NCBI GenBank assembly: GCA_002404115.1
Contig: DHJB01000073.1
Coordinates: forward strand, 1 to 9,680
Reading direction: 5' to 3'
Source: Microbacteriaceae bacterium UBA4731
Lineage (GTDB): Bacteria > Actinomycetota > Actinomycetes > Actinomycetales > Microbacteriaceae
DNA: 9,680 bases
The translations under genes were made by a program, and so were the position numbers. How positions within the stretch are numbered: the stretch's first letter is position 1; each line of letters opens with the position of its first letter. The notes under the pieces were generated by a model, which saw nothing but the letters and a program-made list of their open reading frames with translations, made no database searches and had not been told where the DNA came from. Shown here in pieces: positions 1 through 6,636 of this stretch.

Positions 1-1580
1 GCCATCACGTTGTGCTGCAGGTCCCAGTCGGCGACCGTGGTCTCGAGCAGGGACTTCGACAGCGACAGCCCGGCGTTGTTGACGACGAGGTCGAGGCCGC
101 CGAAGGCGAGCACGGCAGCATCGACGGATGCCTGCACCTGCGCCTCGTCTGTGACGTTCGCCTGCACCCCGATCGCGACGTCCTCGGAGCCGATCTCGGC
201 CGCGGCGGCCCGCGCCTTGGCAAGGTCGAGGTCGGCGATGACGACGCAGGCGCCTTCCGCCGCGAGGCGGGTGGCGATGGCCTTGCCGATGCCGGAGGCG
301 GCGCCGGTGACGAACGCGACCCTGGTCGCGAGCGGCCTGGGCTTCGGCATCCGCTGCAGCTTGGCCTCTTCGAGCGCCCAGTATTCGATCTTGAACTTCT
401 CGGCTTCGTCGATCGGGGCGTAGGTGGAGAGGCCCTCGGCGCCGCGCATGACGTTGATCGCGTTGATGTAGAACTCGCCGGCCACCCGCGCGGTCTGCTT
501 GCTGGCGCCGTAGCTGAACATGCCCACGCCCGGAACGAGCACGATCAGCGGGTCGGCGCCGCGGATTGCGGGCGAATCTGACGCCCGGTTCCGGTCGTAG
601 TAGGCCTGGTAGTCGGCGCGGTACTGCTCGTGCAGCTCGTTCACGCGGGCGATGGAGTCCTCGACCGAGGCGCCGGCCGGCAGGTCGAGCAGCAGCGGCG
701 TGACCTTCGTGCGGAGGAAGTGGTCGGGGCAGCTGGTGCCGAGCGCGGCCAGACGCGGGTGTTCGGCGCGGGAGAGGAAGTCCAGCACCTCCGGTGCATC
801 CGTGAAGTGGCCGACCTTGGGAGCATCCGTGGAGACGAGCCCGCGGATGGTCGGCGCGAGAGCGGCGGCCTTCGCGCGGCGTTCGTCGGCGGACAGCGCT
901 GCGAATCCGTCGAGCACGGGGCCGAACGGCTCGGTCGTGGAGTGCGCGGCGATGTACGTGGCGGCGGTGTCGATGATCCAGAGCGAGTTGGCTTCGGACT
1001 CGGTGCTCGTGTCGCCCCAGGCGGTGATGCCGTGGCCGCCGAGGATGCAGCCGACGGCCTGCGGATTGGCGTCTTTGATGGCAGCGATGTCGAGGCCGAG
1101 CTGGAAGCCCGGGCGGCGCCACGGAACCCAGGCAACCTTGTCGCCGAAGATCATGGTCGTGAGCGCTTCGCCGTCGGCGGCGGTCGCGATCGCGATGCCG
1201 GAGTCGGGGTGCAGGTGGTCGACGTGGGCCGCGTCGACGAGCCCGTGCATGGGCGTGTCGATCGACGGAGCGGCCCCGCCCTTGCCGTGCAGCGTGTAGT
1301 CGAGGGCCGCGACCATCTCGTCCTCGCGGTCCGGCCCCGGGTAGACGTTCACGAGGGCGCGCATCCGGTCGAGCCGGAGCACGGCGAGCCCCTGCTCGGT
1401 CAGCGTGCCGAGGTCGCCGCCCGAGCCCTTCACCCAGAGCAGCTCGATCGCTTCGCCGGTCACCGGGTCGGTCTCGATGCCCTTGGCCGAGGTGTTCCCG
1501 CCGGCGTAGTTCGTGTTCTTCGGGTCTGCGCCCAGTCGGTTCGACCGGGCGATCAGCTCCGCTGCTGTCGGATTCGTCAT
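1..1580 (-). CDS. rhaD: RhaD: bifunctional rhamnulose-1-phosphate aldolase / short-chain dehydrogenase (C-terminus beyond left edge)
   Basis: The reading frame is open from ATG at 1580 to the window edge, giving 526 residues with no stop. Residues about 1-400 form a class II aldolase domain: an NTSAKG motif at 29-34, a phosphate-loop-like KGSGGDLG at 51-58, and zinc-ligand histidines in HLH (122 and 124) and GGHG (183). Residues from about 418 start an SDR dehydrogenase: the NAD-binding TGAASGIGKA at 425-434 and NNAG at 501-504. The catalytic YxxxK lies off the edge, and relatives run to about 680 residues, so roughly 150 are missing. The family (RhaD_aldol-ADH, also called RhaEW or YuxG) cleaves L-rhamnulose-1-phosphate to DHAP and L-lactaldehyde, then oxidises the aldehyde. 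The start is chosen because the aldolase homology begins at once, with a purine-rich GAAGAA just upstream. The gene is last of the seven visible operon genes, 143 bp after rhaI. Confidence 0.93.
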   Translation of the reverse strand, partial: MTNPTAAELIARSNRLGADPKNTNYAGGNTSAKGIETDPVTGEAIELLWVKGSGGDLGTLTEQGLAVLRLDRMRALVNVYPGPDREDEMVAALDYTLHGKGGAAPSIDTPMHGLVDAAHVDHLHPDSGIAIATAADGEALTTMIFGDKVAWVPWRRPGFQLGLDIAAIKDANPQAVGCILGGHGITAWGDTSTESEANSLWIIDTAATYIAAHSTTEPFGPVLDGFAALSADERRAKAAALAPTIRGLVSTDAPKVGHFTDAPEVLDFLSRAEHPRLAALGTSCPDHFLRTKVTPLLLDLPAGASVEDSIARVNELHEQYRADYQAYYDRNRASDSPAIRGADPLIVLVPGVGMFSYGASKQTARVAGEFYINAINVMRGAEGLSTYAPIDEAEKFKIEYWALEEAKLQRMPKPRPLATRVAFVTGAASGIGKAIATRLAAEGACVVIADLDLAKARAAAAEIGSEDVAIGVQANVTDEAQVQASVDAAVLAFGGLDLVVNNAGLSLSKSLLETTVADWDLQHNVM

Positions 1581-1618
1581 CGCGTTCTTCTTCTTTCTAG
1601 AAATCAGTCCCAGTTCGC

Positions 1619-1673
1619 GAGTGAGCAGTTTTGGTTCCAAGGCCGGGGCCGGTGGCGCCGAAACCGCTCACTC
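1619..1673 (-). other. Strong hairpin between rhaI and rhaD
   Basis: Arms 1619-1634 and 1658-1673 are complementary over 16 positions. In the minus-strand RNA they give 14 Watson-Crick pairs, one G-U pair and one A-C mismatch, with a perfect 8-bp base (GAGTGAGC / GCTCACTC). The 23-nt loop is GC-rich. The hairpin starts about 50 nt after the rhaI stop and ends about 38 nt before the rhaD start. No T-run follows it in the minus direction, so a classical intrinsic terminator is not supported. An RNA processing or stabilising element, or partial attenuation before rhaD, fits better. The rest of the 143-bp gap holds only the weak rhaD ribosome site. Confidence 0.6.
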
Positions 1674-1723
1674 TCGGGAGGTGGTGCGGGTCGTGCGGGT
1701 GCGGGGAGTGGAGCGTGCGGGAG

Positions 1724-2896
1724 TTACGCGCCCCAGCCGGCCTGCCGGCCGCCGACGCGGGAGGAGGCGATGGCCTGCTGGTACCCGGATGCCGCGAAGG
1801 CGGCCATCGGATCGGCCGGCAGGCCGCGCGACTCGCGCCAGGCGGCGAGGTCCCCGCGGACATCCGTGTAGAAGGCGTCCATCAGGATGCCGTTGGCGCC
1901 GAGCACGTCGCCCGAGTCCTGCGCCGCGGTGAGTGCGGCGCGGTCGACGAGCAGCGCGCGCGCCGTCATCTCCTGCACGTTGAGCACCGAGCGGATCTGG
2001 CCGGGGATCTTCTCCTCCACGTTGTGGCACTGGTCGAGCATGAAGGCGACCGTGCTGTCCGGCCCGAGGCCGCCGCCGCGGATCACCTCGTAGAGGATCC
2101 GGAACAGCTGGAACGGGTCGGCCGCGCCCACGATGAGGTCGTCGTCGGCGTAGAAACGCGAGTTGAAGTCGAAGGAACCGAGCTTGCCGAGGCGCAGCAG
2201 CTGGGCGACGATGAACTCGATGTTCGTGCCCGGCGCGTGGTGGCCGGTGTCGAGGCAGACCAGGGCCTTGTCGCCGAGGGCCGCGACCTGGGCGTAGGAG
2301 GTTCCCCAGTCCGGGACATCCGTGTGGTAAAAAGCCGGCTCGAAGAACTTGTACTCGAGCACGAGGCGCTGGTTCTCGCCGATCCGGTCGTAGATCTTCT
2401 GCAGGGAGTCGGCGAGGCGGTCCTGACGGCCGCGGATGTCGCCCTGGCCGGGGTAGTTGGTGCCGTCGGCGAGCCAGATCTTGAGGTCCTGCGACCCGGT
2501 CTCGTCCATGATCGCGATGCACTCAAAGTGGTGGTCGATGGCCTTCTGCCTCACCTGGGCATCCGTGTGGGTCAGGCTGCCGAACTTGTAGGCATCGTCC
2601 TGGAAGGTGTTCGAATTGATGGTTCCGAGCCGCACGCCCAGGTCCTCGGCGTACAGGACGAGCGCCGAATAGTCGTCGACCTTGTCCCAGGGGATGTGCA
2701 GGGCCACGGATGGCGCGAGTCCGGTCAGTTCGTTGACCTTGGCCGCGTCGGAGATCTTCTCTTCGATGGTGCGCGGAGTGCCGGGCGTCGTGAAGACCTT
2801 GAACCGGGTGCCGGAGTTTCCGAATGCCCAGGAGGGGAGCTCGATGGCCTGCGCCTCGAGCTGGCTGGTGATGGATTCGAATGTCGTCATCGTCAT
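1724..2896 (-). CDS. rhaI: L-rhamnose isomerase
   Basis: This 390-residue protein converts L-rhamnose to L-rhamnulose in the cytosol, using divalent metal (Mn) ions. It matches the RhaI type of actinobacteria, rhizobia and Pseudomonas rather than the E. coli RhaA type. Recognisable blocks are ALHIPWDKVDDYSALVLYAE (65-84), LGTINSNTFQDDAYKFGS (90-107), DGTNYPGQGDIRGRQ (144-158), EYKFFEPAFYHTDVPDWG (181-198), CLDTGHHAPGTN (214-225) and FDFNSRFYADDDL (242-254). Likely metal ligands by family alignment are Glu181, Asp216, His219, Asp251, Asp253 and Asp288. The position usually held by a ligand His is Asp243 here. Two in-frame ATGs are possible, at 2896 and 2890. AGAGAAG upstream lies 4 nt from the first and 10 nt from the second, so the true start may be the second. 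It lies 71 bp downstream of rhaM. Confidence 0.95.
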   Translation of the reverse strand: MTMTTFESITSQLEAQAIELPSWAFGNSGTRFKVFTTPGTPRTIEEKISDAAKVNELTGLAPSVALHIPWDKVDDYSALVLYAEDLGVRLGTINSNTFQDDAYKFGSLTHTDAQVRQKAIDHHFECIAIMDETGSQDLKIWLADGTNYPGQGDIRGRQDRLADSLQKIYDRIGENQRLVLEYKFFEPAFYHTDVPDWGTSYAQVAALGDKALVCLDTGHHAPGTNIEFIVAQLLRLGKLGSFDFNSRFYADDDLIVGAADPFQLFRILYEVIRGGGLGPDSTVAFMLDQCHNVEEKIPGQIRSVLNVQEMTARALLVDRAALTAAQDSGDVLGANGILMDAFYTDVRGDLAAWRESRGLPADPMAAFAASGYQQAIASSRVGGRQAGWGA

Positions 2897-2930
2897 GTCA
2901 CTTCTCTGTGGGGGTCGTGTGAAGCCTCAA

Positions 2931-2963
2931 TGAATCAGTTTCAATTTCGTCAAGTCCTGATTC
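2931..2963 (-). promoter_or_regulatory. Inverted repeat with possible internal promoter/operator before rhaI
   Basis: The 71-bp gap between rhaM and rhaI holds a perfect 7-bp inverted repeat: GAATCAG at 2932-2938 and CTGATTC at 2957-2963, with 18 bp between. In the minus direction the spacer contains TTGACG, a good -35 hexamer, but the -10 at 17 bp (TTGAGG) is poor. Overlapping it at 2931-2943 is the quasi-palindrome TGAATCAGTTTCA (5 of 6 pairs), loosely like a LacI-family half-site pair. The minus strand over this repeat shares ATTGAA with the palindrome in front of rhaT. An internal, regulated start for rhaI-rhaD is plausible but unproven; a simple RNA hairpin is the alternative. Confidence 0.35.
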
Positions 2964-2967
2964 CAAA

Positions 2968-3321
2968 TCATGATTCGACGGGCGCATCAAGCGCGGCGAA
3001 CTGGTCTTCGAGGTTGAAGACCTCGGTCAAACGGAGAAATCCGGTGTCGGGTGCGCCGTCGAGATCGACGAAAAATTCGCCCATCTCGGCCTGCCAGCGC
3101 GTATTCACGGCGGTGGCGGCCATGCCGGCCTGCGCGGCGTCCAGGTCGTCGGTTTCGAAGTAGCCGATCAGCAGTCCGTCGTCGCGGATGAAGAGCGAGT
3201 AGTTATTCCATCCGGTGCGTCTGAGTTCCCGCAGCATCTCGGGCCAGACCGCGGCATGGCGTTCGCTGTACTCGTGGATGCGGTCGGGCTTCACGAGAAG
3301 CTGGAAGCAGACTCTCTGCAT
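2968..3321 (-). CDS. rhaM: L-rhamnose mutarotase
   Basis: This 117-residue cytosolic protein interconverts the alpha and beta anomers of L-rhamnose, supplying the form RhaI uses. It aligns without gaps to the start of E. coli RhaM (YiiL): the N-terminal strand MQRVCFQLLVKP, then Tyr18, His22 in ERHAAVWPEM (20-29) and Tyr41 in WNNYSLF fall at the same numbers as the residues known to act in the E. coli enzyme. YFETDD (54-59) is also a family block. The usual length is about 104, so the last dozen residues (AALDAPVES) are a small extra tail. ATG at 3321 is the only start that keeps the whole family N-terminus; its ribosome site is weak (GGATGG). It sits between rhaS and rhaI, behind a strong hairpin. 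Confidence 0.95.
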   Translation of the reverse strand: MQRVCFQLLVKPDRIHEYSERHAAVWPEMLRELRRTGWNNYSLFIRDDGLLIGYFETDDLDAAQAGMAATAVNTRWQAEMGEFFVDLDGAPDTGFLRLTEVFNLEDQFAALDAPVES

Positions 3322-3339
3322 GGCGCCATCCGTTGATCG

Positions 3340-3369
3340 AGGGTGGGATGTGGGTGAGGTGTGGGTGAT
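3340..3369 (-). promoter_or_regulatory. G-free C-rich tract between rhaS and rhaM (rut-like)
   Basis: Read in the minus direction, these 30 nt contain 18 C, 8 A, 4 T and no G, in an otherwise GC-balanced region. The tract starts directly after the rhaS hairpin and ends about 18 nt before the rhaM start. C-rich, G-poor, unstructured RNA is what the termination factor Rho binds. On the plus strand the same tract carries GGG runs at 3341, 3345, 3352 and 3363, so a G-quadruplex on the template strand is also conceivable, though its last loop (8 nt) is long. The composition is seen directly; the function is inferred. Confidence 0.35.
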
Positions 3370-3411
3370 GGAACGCCGGCCGGCGGCTATGTTTCGGCCG
3401 GCCGGCGCTCC
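3370..3411 (-). terminator. Hairpin just after rhaS, probably partial terminator or mRNA stabiliser
   Basis: Arms 3370-3384 and 3397-3411 pair over 15 positions in the minus-strand RNA, 14 Watson-Crick plus one G-U. The core is an 11-bp perfect CGCCGGCCGGC stem, with a 12-nt loop. The stem begins 9 nt after the rhaS TAG. No T-run follows, which is common for actinobacterial terminators. A hairpin here would cut read-through into rhaM-rhaI-rhaD or protect the rhaS message from 3' decay, a usual arrangement after abundant binding-protein genes. The spacing of 99 bp between rhaS and rhaM is one of the larger gaps in the operon. Confidence 0.65.
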
Positions 3412-3420
3412 AGTGCTGAT

Positions 3421-4476
3421 CTAGAAGTTGAACTTTTCGATGTTGTCCTTGGTGAAGGTGAACGGGTCACCGAGCAGGATCGTGCTGTCCTTACCGACGG
3501 TGTACTTGCCCAGTTTTCCGGCGGTGAAGGTGTCACCCTCCTTGCCGGTAATCGTCCCGTCGATCAATGCCTTGGCCGTGTATGCAGCCAGGTATCCGAG
3601 GTCGGCCGGGTTCCACAGGGCGAACGCGGTGACGGTGCCGTCCTTCACGAAGCTGCGCATCTGGTTCGGCGTGCCCAGGCCGGTGAGCGCGACCTTGCCC
3701 TTGTACTGCGATGTCGACAGGTAGCGAGCGGCGGCGGTGATGCCGACAGTGGTGGGCGAGATGATCCCCTTGAGGTTGGGGTGCTTCTGCAGCAGGGCCG
3801 CGGTCTTGTCGAAGGACGTCTGGTCGTCGTCGTTTCCGTAGACGGTGTCGACGAGCTTGACGTTGGGGTGGTTGGCCGCCAGGTCCTTCTTCATCAGGTC
3901 GATCCAGGCGTTCTGGTTCGTCGCGTTGGCGGAGGCGGACAGGATTGCCACCTCGCCTGTGTCGCCGATCTCCTTCGTGATGAGGTCGACCTCGATCTTC
4001 GCGATGCCGTCGGCGGTGGCCTGGTTGACGTACGCGTCACGGTACTGCTTGGCCGTGTCGGAGTCGAAAGTGACGACCTTCGTGCCGGCCTTGCGAGCCT
4101 GGTTGAGTGCGCTGCCGATGGCGTTCGGGTCATCGGCCGACAGAACGATAGCGCCGACCCCTTGCTGGGTGAGGGTGTTGATGAAGCTGACCTGCGCGTC
4201 GGCGGCTGCCGTTGCCGGGCCGACCTCTGCGTAGGTGCCGCCGAACTCCTTGATGGCTTCCGCGCCGCCCTTGTCCGACGTGTCGAAGTAGGCGTTGCCG
4301 AGGTTCTTCGGCAGGAACGTGATTGCGTAATTCTTCTTCGAACCGGAGCCGGACGTCGAGCCGCCCGTGGATCCGCTGGAGCATCCGGTTGCGATGAGGG
4401 CGACGGCGAGGACGCCTGCGCCGATCGCCAGCGCGCGTGATACGCCGTGCCGTGGTGTGAATGAGGAGAGCAACAT
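3421..4476 (-). CDS. rhaS: Rhamnose ABC transporter substrate-binding lipoprotein
   Basis: This 351-residue extracytoplasmic lipoprotein captures the sugar and delivers it to RhaPQ. The N-terminus has basic residues (Arg9, Arg14), a hydrophobic stretch at about 15-29 and a lipobox ending ATGC, with Cys32 as the lipidated residue. A Ser/Gly-rich linker follows to about residue 46. From KNYAITFLPKNLGNAYF the fold is periplasmic-binding protein type 1 (Peripla_BP_4), with blocks VGAIVLSADDPNAIGSAL and TKVVTFDSDT and a C-terminal ALIDGTITGKEGDTF typical of the RhaS group; AI-2 binding LsrB proteins are related. The start at 4476 is chosen because it gives a normal signal peptide and has AAAGG 8 nt upstream; the frame stays open to 4767 but lacks these features there. 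It lies 76 bp after rhaQ and is followed at once by a strong hairpin. Confidence 0.93.
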   Translation of the reverse strand: MLLSSFTPRHGVSRALAIGAGVLAVALIATGCSSGSTGGSTSGSGSKKNYAITFLPKNLGNAYFDTSDKGGAEAIKEFGGTYAEVGPATAAADAQVSFINTLTQQGVGAIVLSADDPNAIGSALNQARKAGTKVVTFDSDTAKQYRDAYVNQATADGIAKIEVDLITKEIGDTGEVAILSASANATNQNAWIDLMKKDLAANHPNVKLVDTVYGNDDDQTSFDKTAALLQKHPNLKGIISPTTVGITAAARYLSTSQYKGKVALTGLGTPNQMRSFVKDGTVTAFALWNPADLGYLAAYTAKALIDGTITGKEGDTFTAGKLGKYTVGKDSTILLGDPFTFTKDNIEKFNF

Positions 4477-4499
4477 CTTTGTGCCTTTCAGTGGGTTTG

Positions 4500-4519
4500 G
4501 CGCCGTGGGTTGGTGGCGC
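4500..4519 (-). other. Small hairpin in the rhaQ-rhaS gap
   Basis: In the 76-bp space between rhaQ and rhaS, GCGCC (4500-4504) and GGCGC (4515-4519) form a 5-bp stem with a 10-nt loop. It lies about 24 nt before the rhaS start on the minus-strand RNA. It may mark an RNA processing site that separates the binding-protein message from the permease message. In GC-rich DNA a repeat this short can arise by chance. Nothing else is visible in the gap apart from the AAAGG ribosome site. Confidence 0.25.
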
Positions 4520-4552
4520 GTCTGTGGGAATTGGCCCTGGTGCGGTGGGCGC

Positions 4553-5605
4553 TTATCTTTCGGTCGCGGTTCTTCGCATTCTTGTCGTCCGGAACCACGG
4601 CAGAAACCTGGGGGAGAGCACGGAGAGGATGAGCAAGGCTCCGGTGATGATGTTGATGGCGTCGGAGCTGACGTTCGCCAGGCGCAGCGCGCTCTGCAGC
4701 ACCCCGATGAGCAGAACGCCGGCGATGACGCCGTGGATGGCACCCTTACCTCCGAAGATCGAGACACCGCCGAGCAGGACGGCGGCGATCACGGAGAGTT
4801 CGAGCCCAGTGGCGTTGTCCCCGCGGGCGCTTCCGTAGCGGAAGGTCCAGTAGATTCCGGCCACCGCCGCGACCAGGCCCGTGAGCATGAACGCGACGAG
4901 CTTTGTGCGGTTGACGTGCACGCCGGAGAATTCCGCCGTCTCTGTGCTGAAGCCGATCGCGATGATTCCCCGACCGAACGGCGTGAAATGGAGGAGGAGG
5001 GCGAAGACGATCGCGAGCACGGCGACCAGCACCATGACGACCGGAATCCCGGTATCGCCGATCTGCATTTGAGCCAGGTCGACCCAGAACAGCGGGAAGT
5101 CCGTGACGGCAGTGGTGCCCAGCAGCCCAACGGCGATTCCCCGGTACAGGGCGAGCGTGCCGATGGTCACGGCGAGCGAGGGGAGACCGACAACGGTGAC
5201 GAGGAGCCCGTTGACGAGACCGGCGAGAATACCGGCGACGGCGCAGACCACAATCGCCACCGGCACCGGCCAGCCGGCCTGGGTCAGGATGCCGAGAAGA
5301 ACGCTGCTGAGGGCGAGCGTGCTCGCGACGGAGAGATCGATTTCGCCCGTCATGATGACGAGCGTCATGGGGAAGGCGATCATCAGGATGGGTGCCACGT
5401 CGAGGAGGAGGAAGCCCAGGGTTGTCGTCGTGCCGAACCGGGGAACCACGACGGATGCGACGATCACGACGGCAATGAGGGCAGCGATGACCGCGGTTTC
5501 CCGCGAGAGGAGCCAGCGCTTCCACAGCGGCCGGCCGTAGTCGGCGTAGGTGCGCGTGCCGGCCCCGATGAGCGGCTGGCTGACCGTGCTTGCGGAGTTG
5601 GTCAT
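4553..5605 (-). CDS. rhaQ: Rhamnose ABC transporter permease (second of two)
   Basis: This 350-residue membrane protein is one of the two permease subunits that pair to form the sugar channel (BPD_transp_2 / RbsC-like family). About 9-10 hydrophobic segments are visible, starting at about 38-55 and ending near 325-336. Family motifs are MTGEIDLSVAS (85-95, the GxxDLSVGS position), LAVTIGTLALYRGIAVGL (144-161), and the ATPase-facing AIGFSTETAEFSGVHVNRTK (216-235) followed by LLGGVSIFGGKGAIHGV (277-293). The start ATG at 5605 overlaps the rhaP stop as ATGA, with GGGAGG 7 nt upstream, so translation is likely coupled. The frame is open further upstream but that part overlaps rhaP. Assignment as Q rather than P follows gene order by analogy with rhizobial rhaSTPQ and is less sure than the function. 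Confidence 0.9.
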   Translation of the reverse strand: MTNSASTVSQPLIGAGTRTYADYGRPLWKRWLLSRETAVIAALIAVVIVASVVVPRFGTTTTLGFLLLDVAPILMIAFPMTLVIMTGEIDLSVASTLALSSVLLGILTQAGWPVPVAIVVCAVAGILAGLVNGLLVTVVGLPSLAVTIGTLALYRGIAVGLLGTTAVTDFPLFWVDLAQMQIGDTGIPVVMVLVAVLAIVFALLLHFTPFGRGIIAIGFSTETAEFSGVHVNRTKLVAFMLTGLVAAVAGIYWTFRYGSARGDNATGLELSVIAAVLLGGVSIFGGKGAIHGVIAGVLLIGVLQSALRLANVSSDAINIITGALLILSVLSPRFLPWFRTTRMRRTATER

Positions 5606-6636
5606 GAGGTGGCCTCCCTTTCGGAGGTGAGCTTCCGCGAGAGCCGGAGCGAGAGGAGTCGATCGAGCACGACCGCGCCGATGATGAGTGCGCCGACGAC
5701 CGACTGCTGCCAGAAATCCTGGATGCCCAGGATTGGCAGCGCCCGGTTGATCGTGAGAAGGAGGACGGCGCCGATCGCCGCGCCGTAGACGGTCCCGCTG
5801 CCGCCGAAGATGGCCACCCCGCCGATAACGGCGGCGCCCACGGCCTGCAGTTCCAGGCCGGTCCCCGTTTGTGAGTTCGTGGTCCCGTATCGGGCGGCGA
5901 AGAGCACTCCGGCCAGTCCGGCCAGGGCTCCGCACAGCACGAAGGCGATCAGGATTCGCCGGGTGACATTGAGCCCGTACAGCTGGGCCGCCGCCGGATC
6001 GGAGCCGATCGCGTACAACTCACGTCCGCCGCGCTGGTTGCGCAGGTACCAGCCGGCGGCCAGGACCACGATCAGCGCGATGATCGTCAGGTACGGAATG
6101 AACAGGAAGGAATTCGTACCCAGGGCGAGGAAGTCCTTGGGCAGGTCGGACGCATTGACCCGGTTGCTGCCGGCCCAGAGCACATTGATGCCGCGGTAGG
6201 CGTAGAGGGTGCCGAGGGTGATCACGAGGGCCGGCACTTTTCCGAATGCGACCAAGGCGCCGTTGACCAGGCCCAGGACCGCGCCGAGGAGGATCCCGGC
6301 GAGGAACACGGCGACGATCGGGATGCCGGGGACGTCGATGAAGAGTCGCCCGGTGAGGTAGGCGGTGAGGCCCACCACCGATCCGACCGACAGATCTACG
6401 GAACGGGTGATGATCACGATCGCCTGGCCGATCGCGACGAGGACCAGGATCGACGGTGTCAACAGGAGGTCCCTGAAGCCGTCCTGGCTGAACAGGAACG
6501 TCGGGTTCACGGCCGTCGTGGCCAGGATGACGAGCATCAGGGCGGCGAGGATGCCGGTTTCCCTGGCGCGGGCGAACGTGCGGAGGGCGTGGCCGAGGGA
6601 GCTCCCCGTGCGGACGGCATCTACCTGTGTGGTCAT
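5602..6636 (-). CDS. rhaP: Rhamnose ABC transporter permease (first of two)
   Basis: This 344-residue inner-membrane permease is a paralogue of the next gene, sharing the same motif order. A short cytosolic start is followed by a hydrophobic helix at about 28-44, then IITRSVDLSVGS (75-86), LVITLGTLYAYRGINVLWAG (137-156), AIGSDPAAAQLYGLNVTRR (209-227) and IGGVAIFGGSGTVYGAAIG (271-289). About nine membrane segments are visible in all. The first ATG that fits is at 6636, where it overlaps the rhaT stop as ATGA and has GGAG 8 nt upstream. The longer open frame up to 7002 lies wholly inside rhaT in another frame and is rejected. With RhaQ and a RhaT subunit it should form the membrane complex importing L-rhamnose. 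Confidence 0.9.
   Translation of the reverse strand: MTTQVDAVRTGSSLGHALRTFARARETGILAALMLVILATTAVNPTFLFSQDGFRDLLLTPSILVLVAIGQAIVIITRSVDLSVGSVVGLTAYLTGRLFIDVPGIPIVAVFLAGILLGAVLGLVNGALVAFGKVPALVITLGTLYAYRGINVLWAGSNRVNASDLPKDFLALGTNSFLFIPYLTIIALIVVLAAGWYLRNQRGGRELYAIGSDPAAAQLYGLNVTRRILIAFVLCGALAGLAGVLFAARYGTTNSQTGTGLELQAVGAAVIGGVAIFGGSGTVYGAAIGAVLLLTINRALPILGIQDFWQQSVVGALIIGAVVLDRLLSLRLSRKLTSEREATS

Noticed and set aside
1596..1601. TCTAGA words at 1596, 3420 and 8242, all in or at the edge of gaps
   Set aside because: CTAG is generally rare in bacterial coding DNA, and these sit in AT-richer spacers; no shared flanking sequence supports a common site.
630..1871. Long plus-strand open frame of 413 codons opposite rhaD and rhaI
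   Set aside because: It is antisense to two well-supported enzymes, has Arg/Gly/Val-rich sequence typical of the complement of GC-rich genes, and shows no recognisable domain.
2966..2975. AATCATGATT perfect palindrome at the rhaM stop
   Set aside because: It is only 10 bp, overlaps the rhaM stop codon, and has no partner elsewhere in the window.
1631..3163. Plus-strand open frame of 510 codons opposite rhaI
   Set aside because: It covers the complement of rhaI and part of rhaM, crosses two intergenic gaps and shows no domain; it is a composition artefact.
4367..5788. Plus-strand open frame of 473 codons opposite rhaQ
   Set aside because: Its Asp/Glu/Gly/His-rich repetitive composition is the complement of hydrophobic permease codons, not a real acidic protein.
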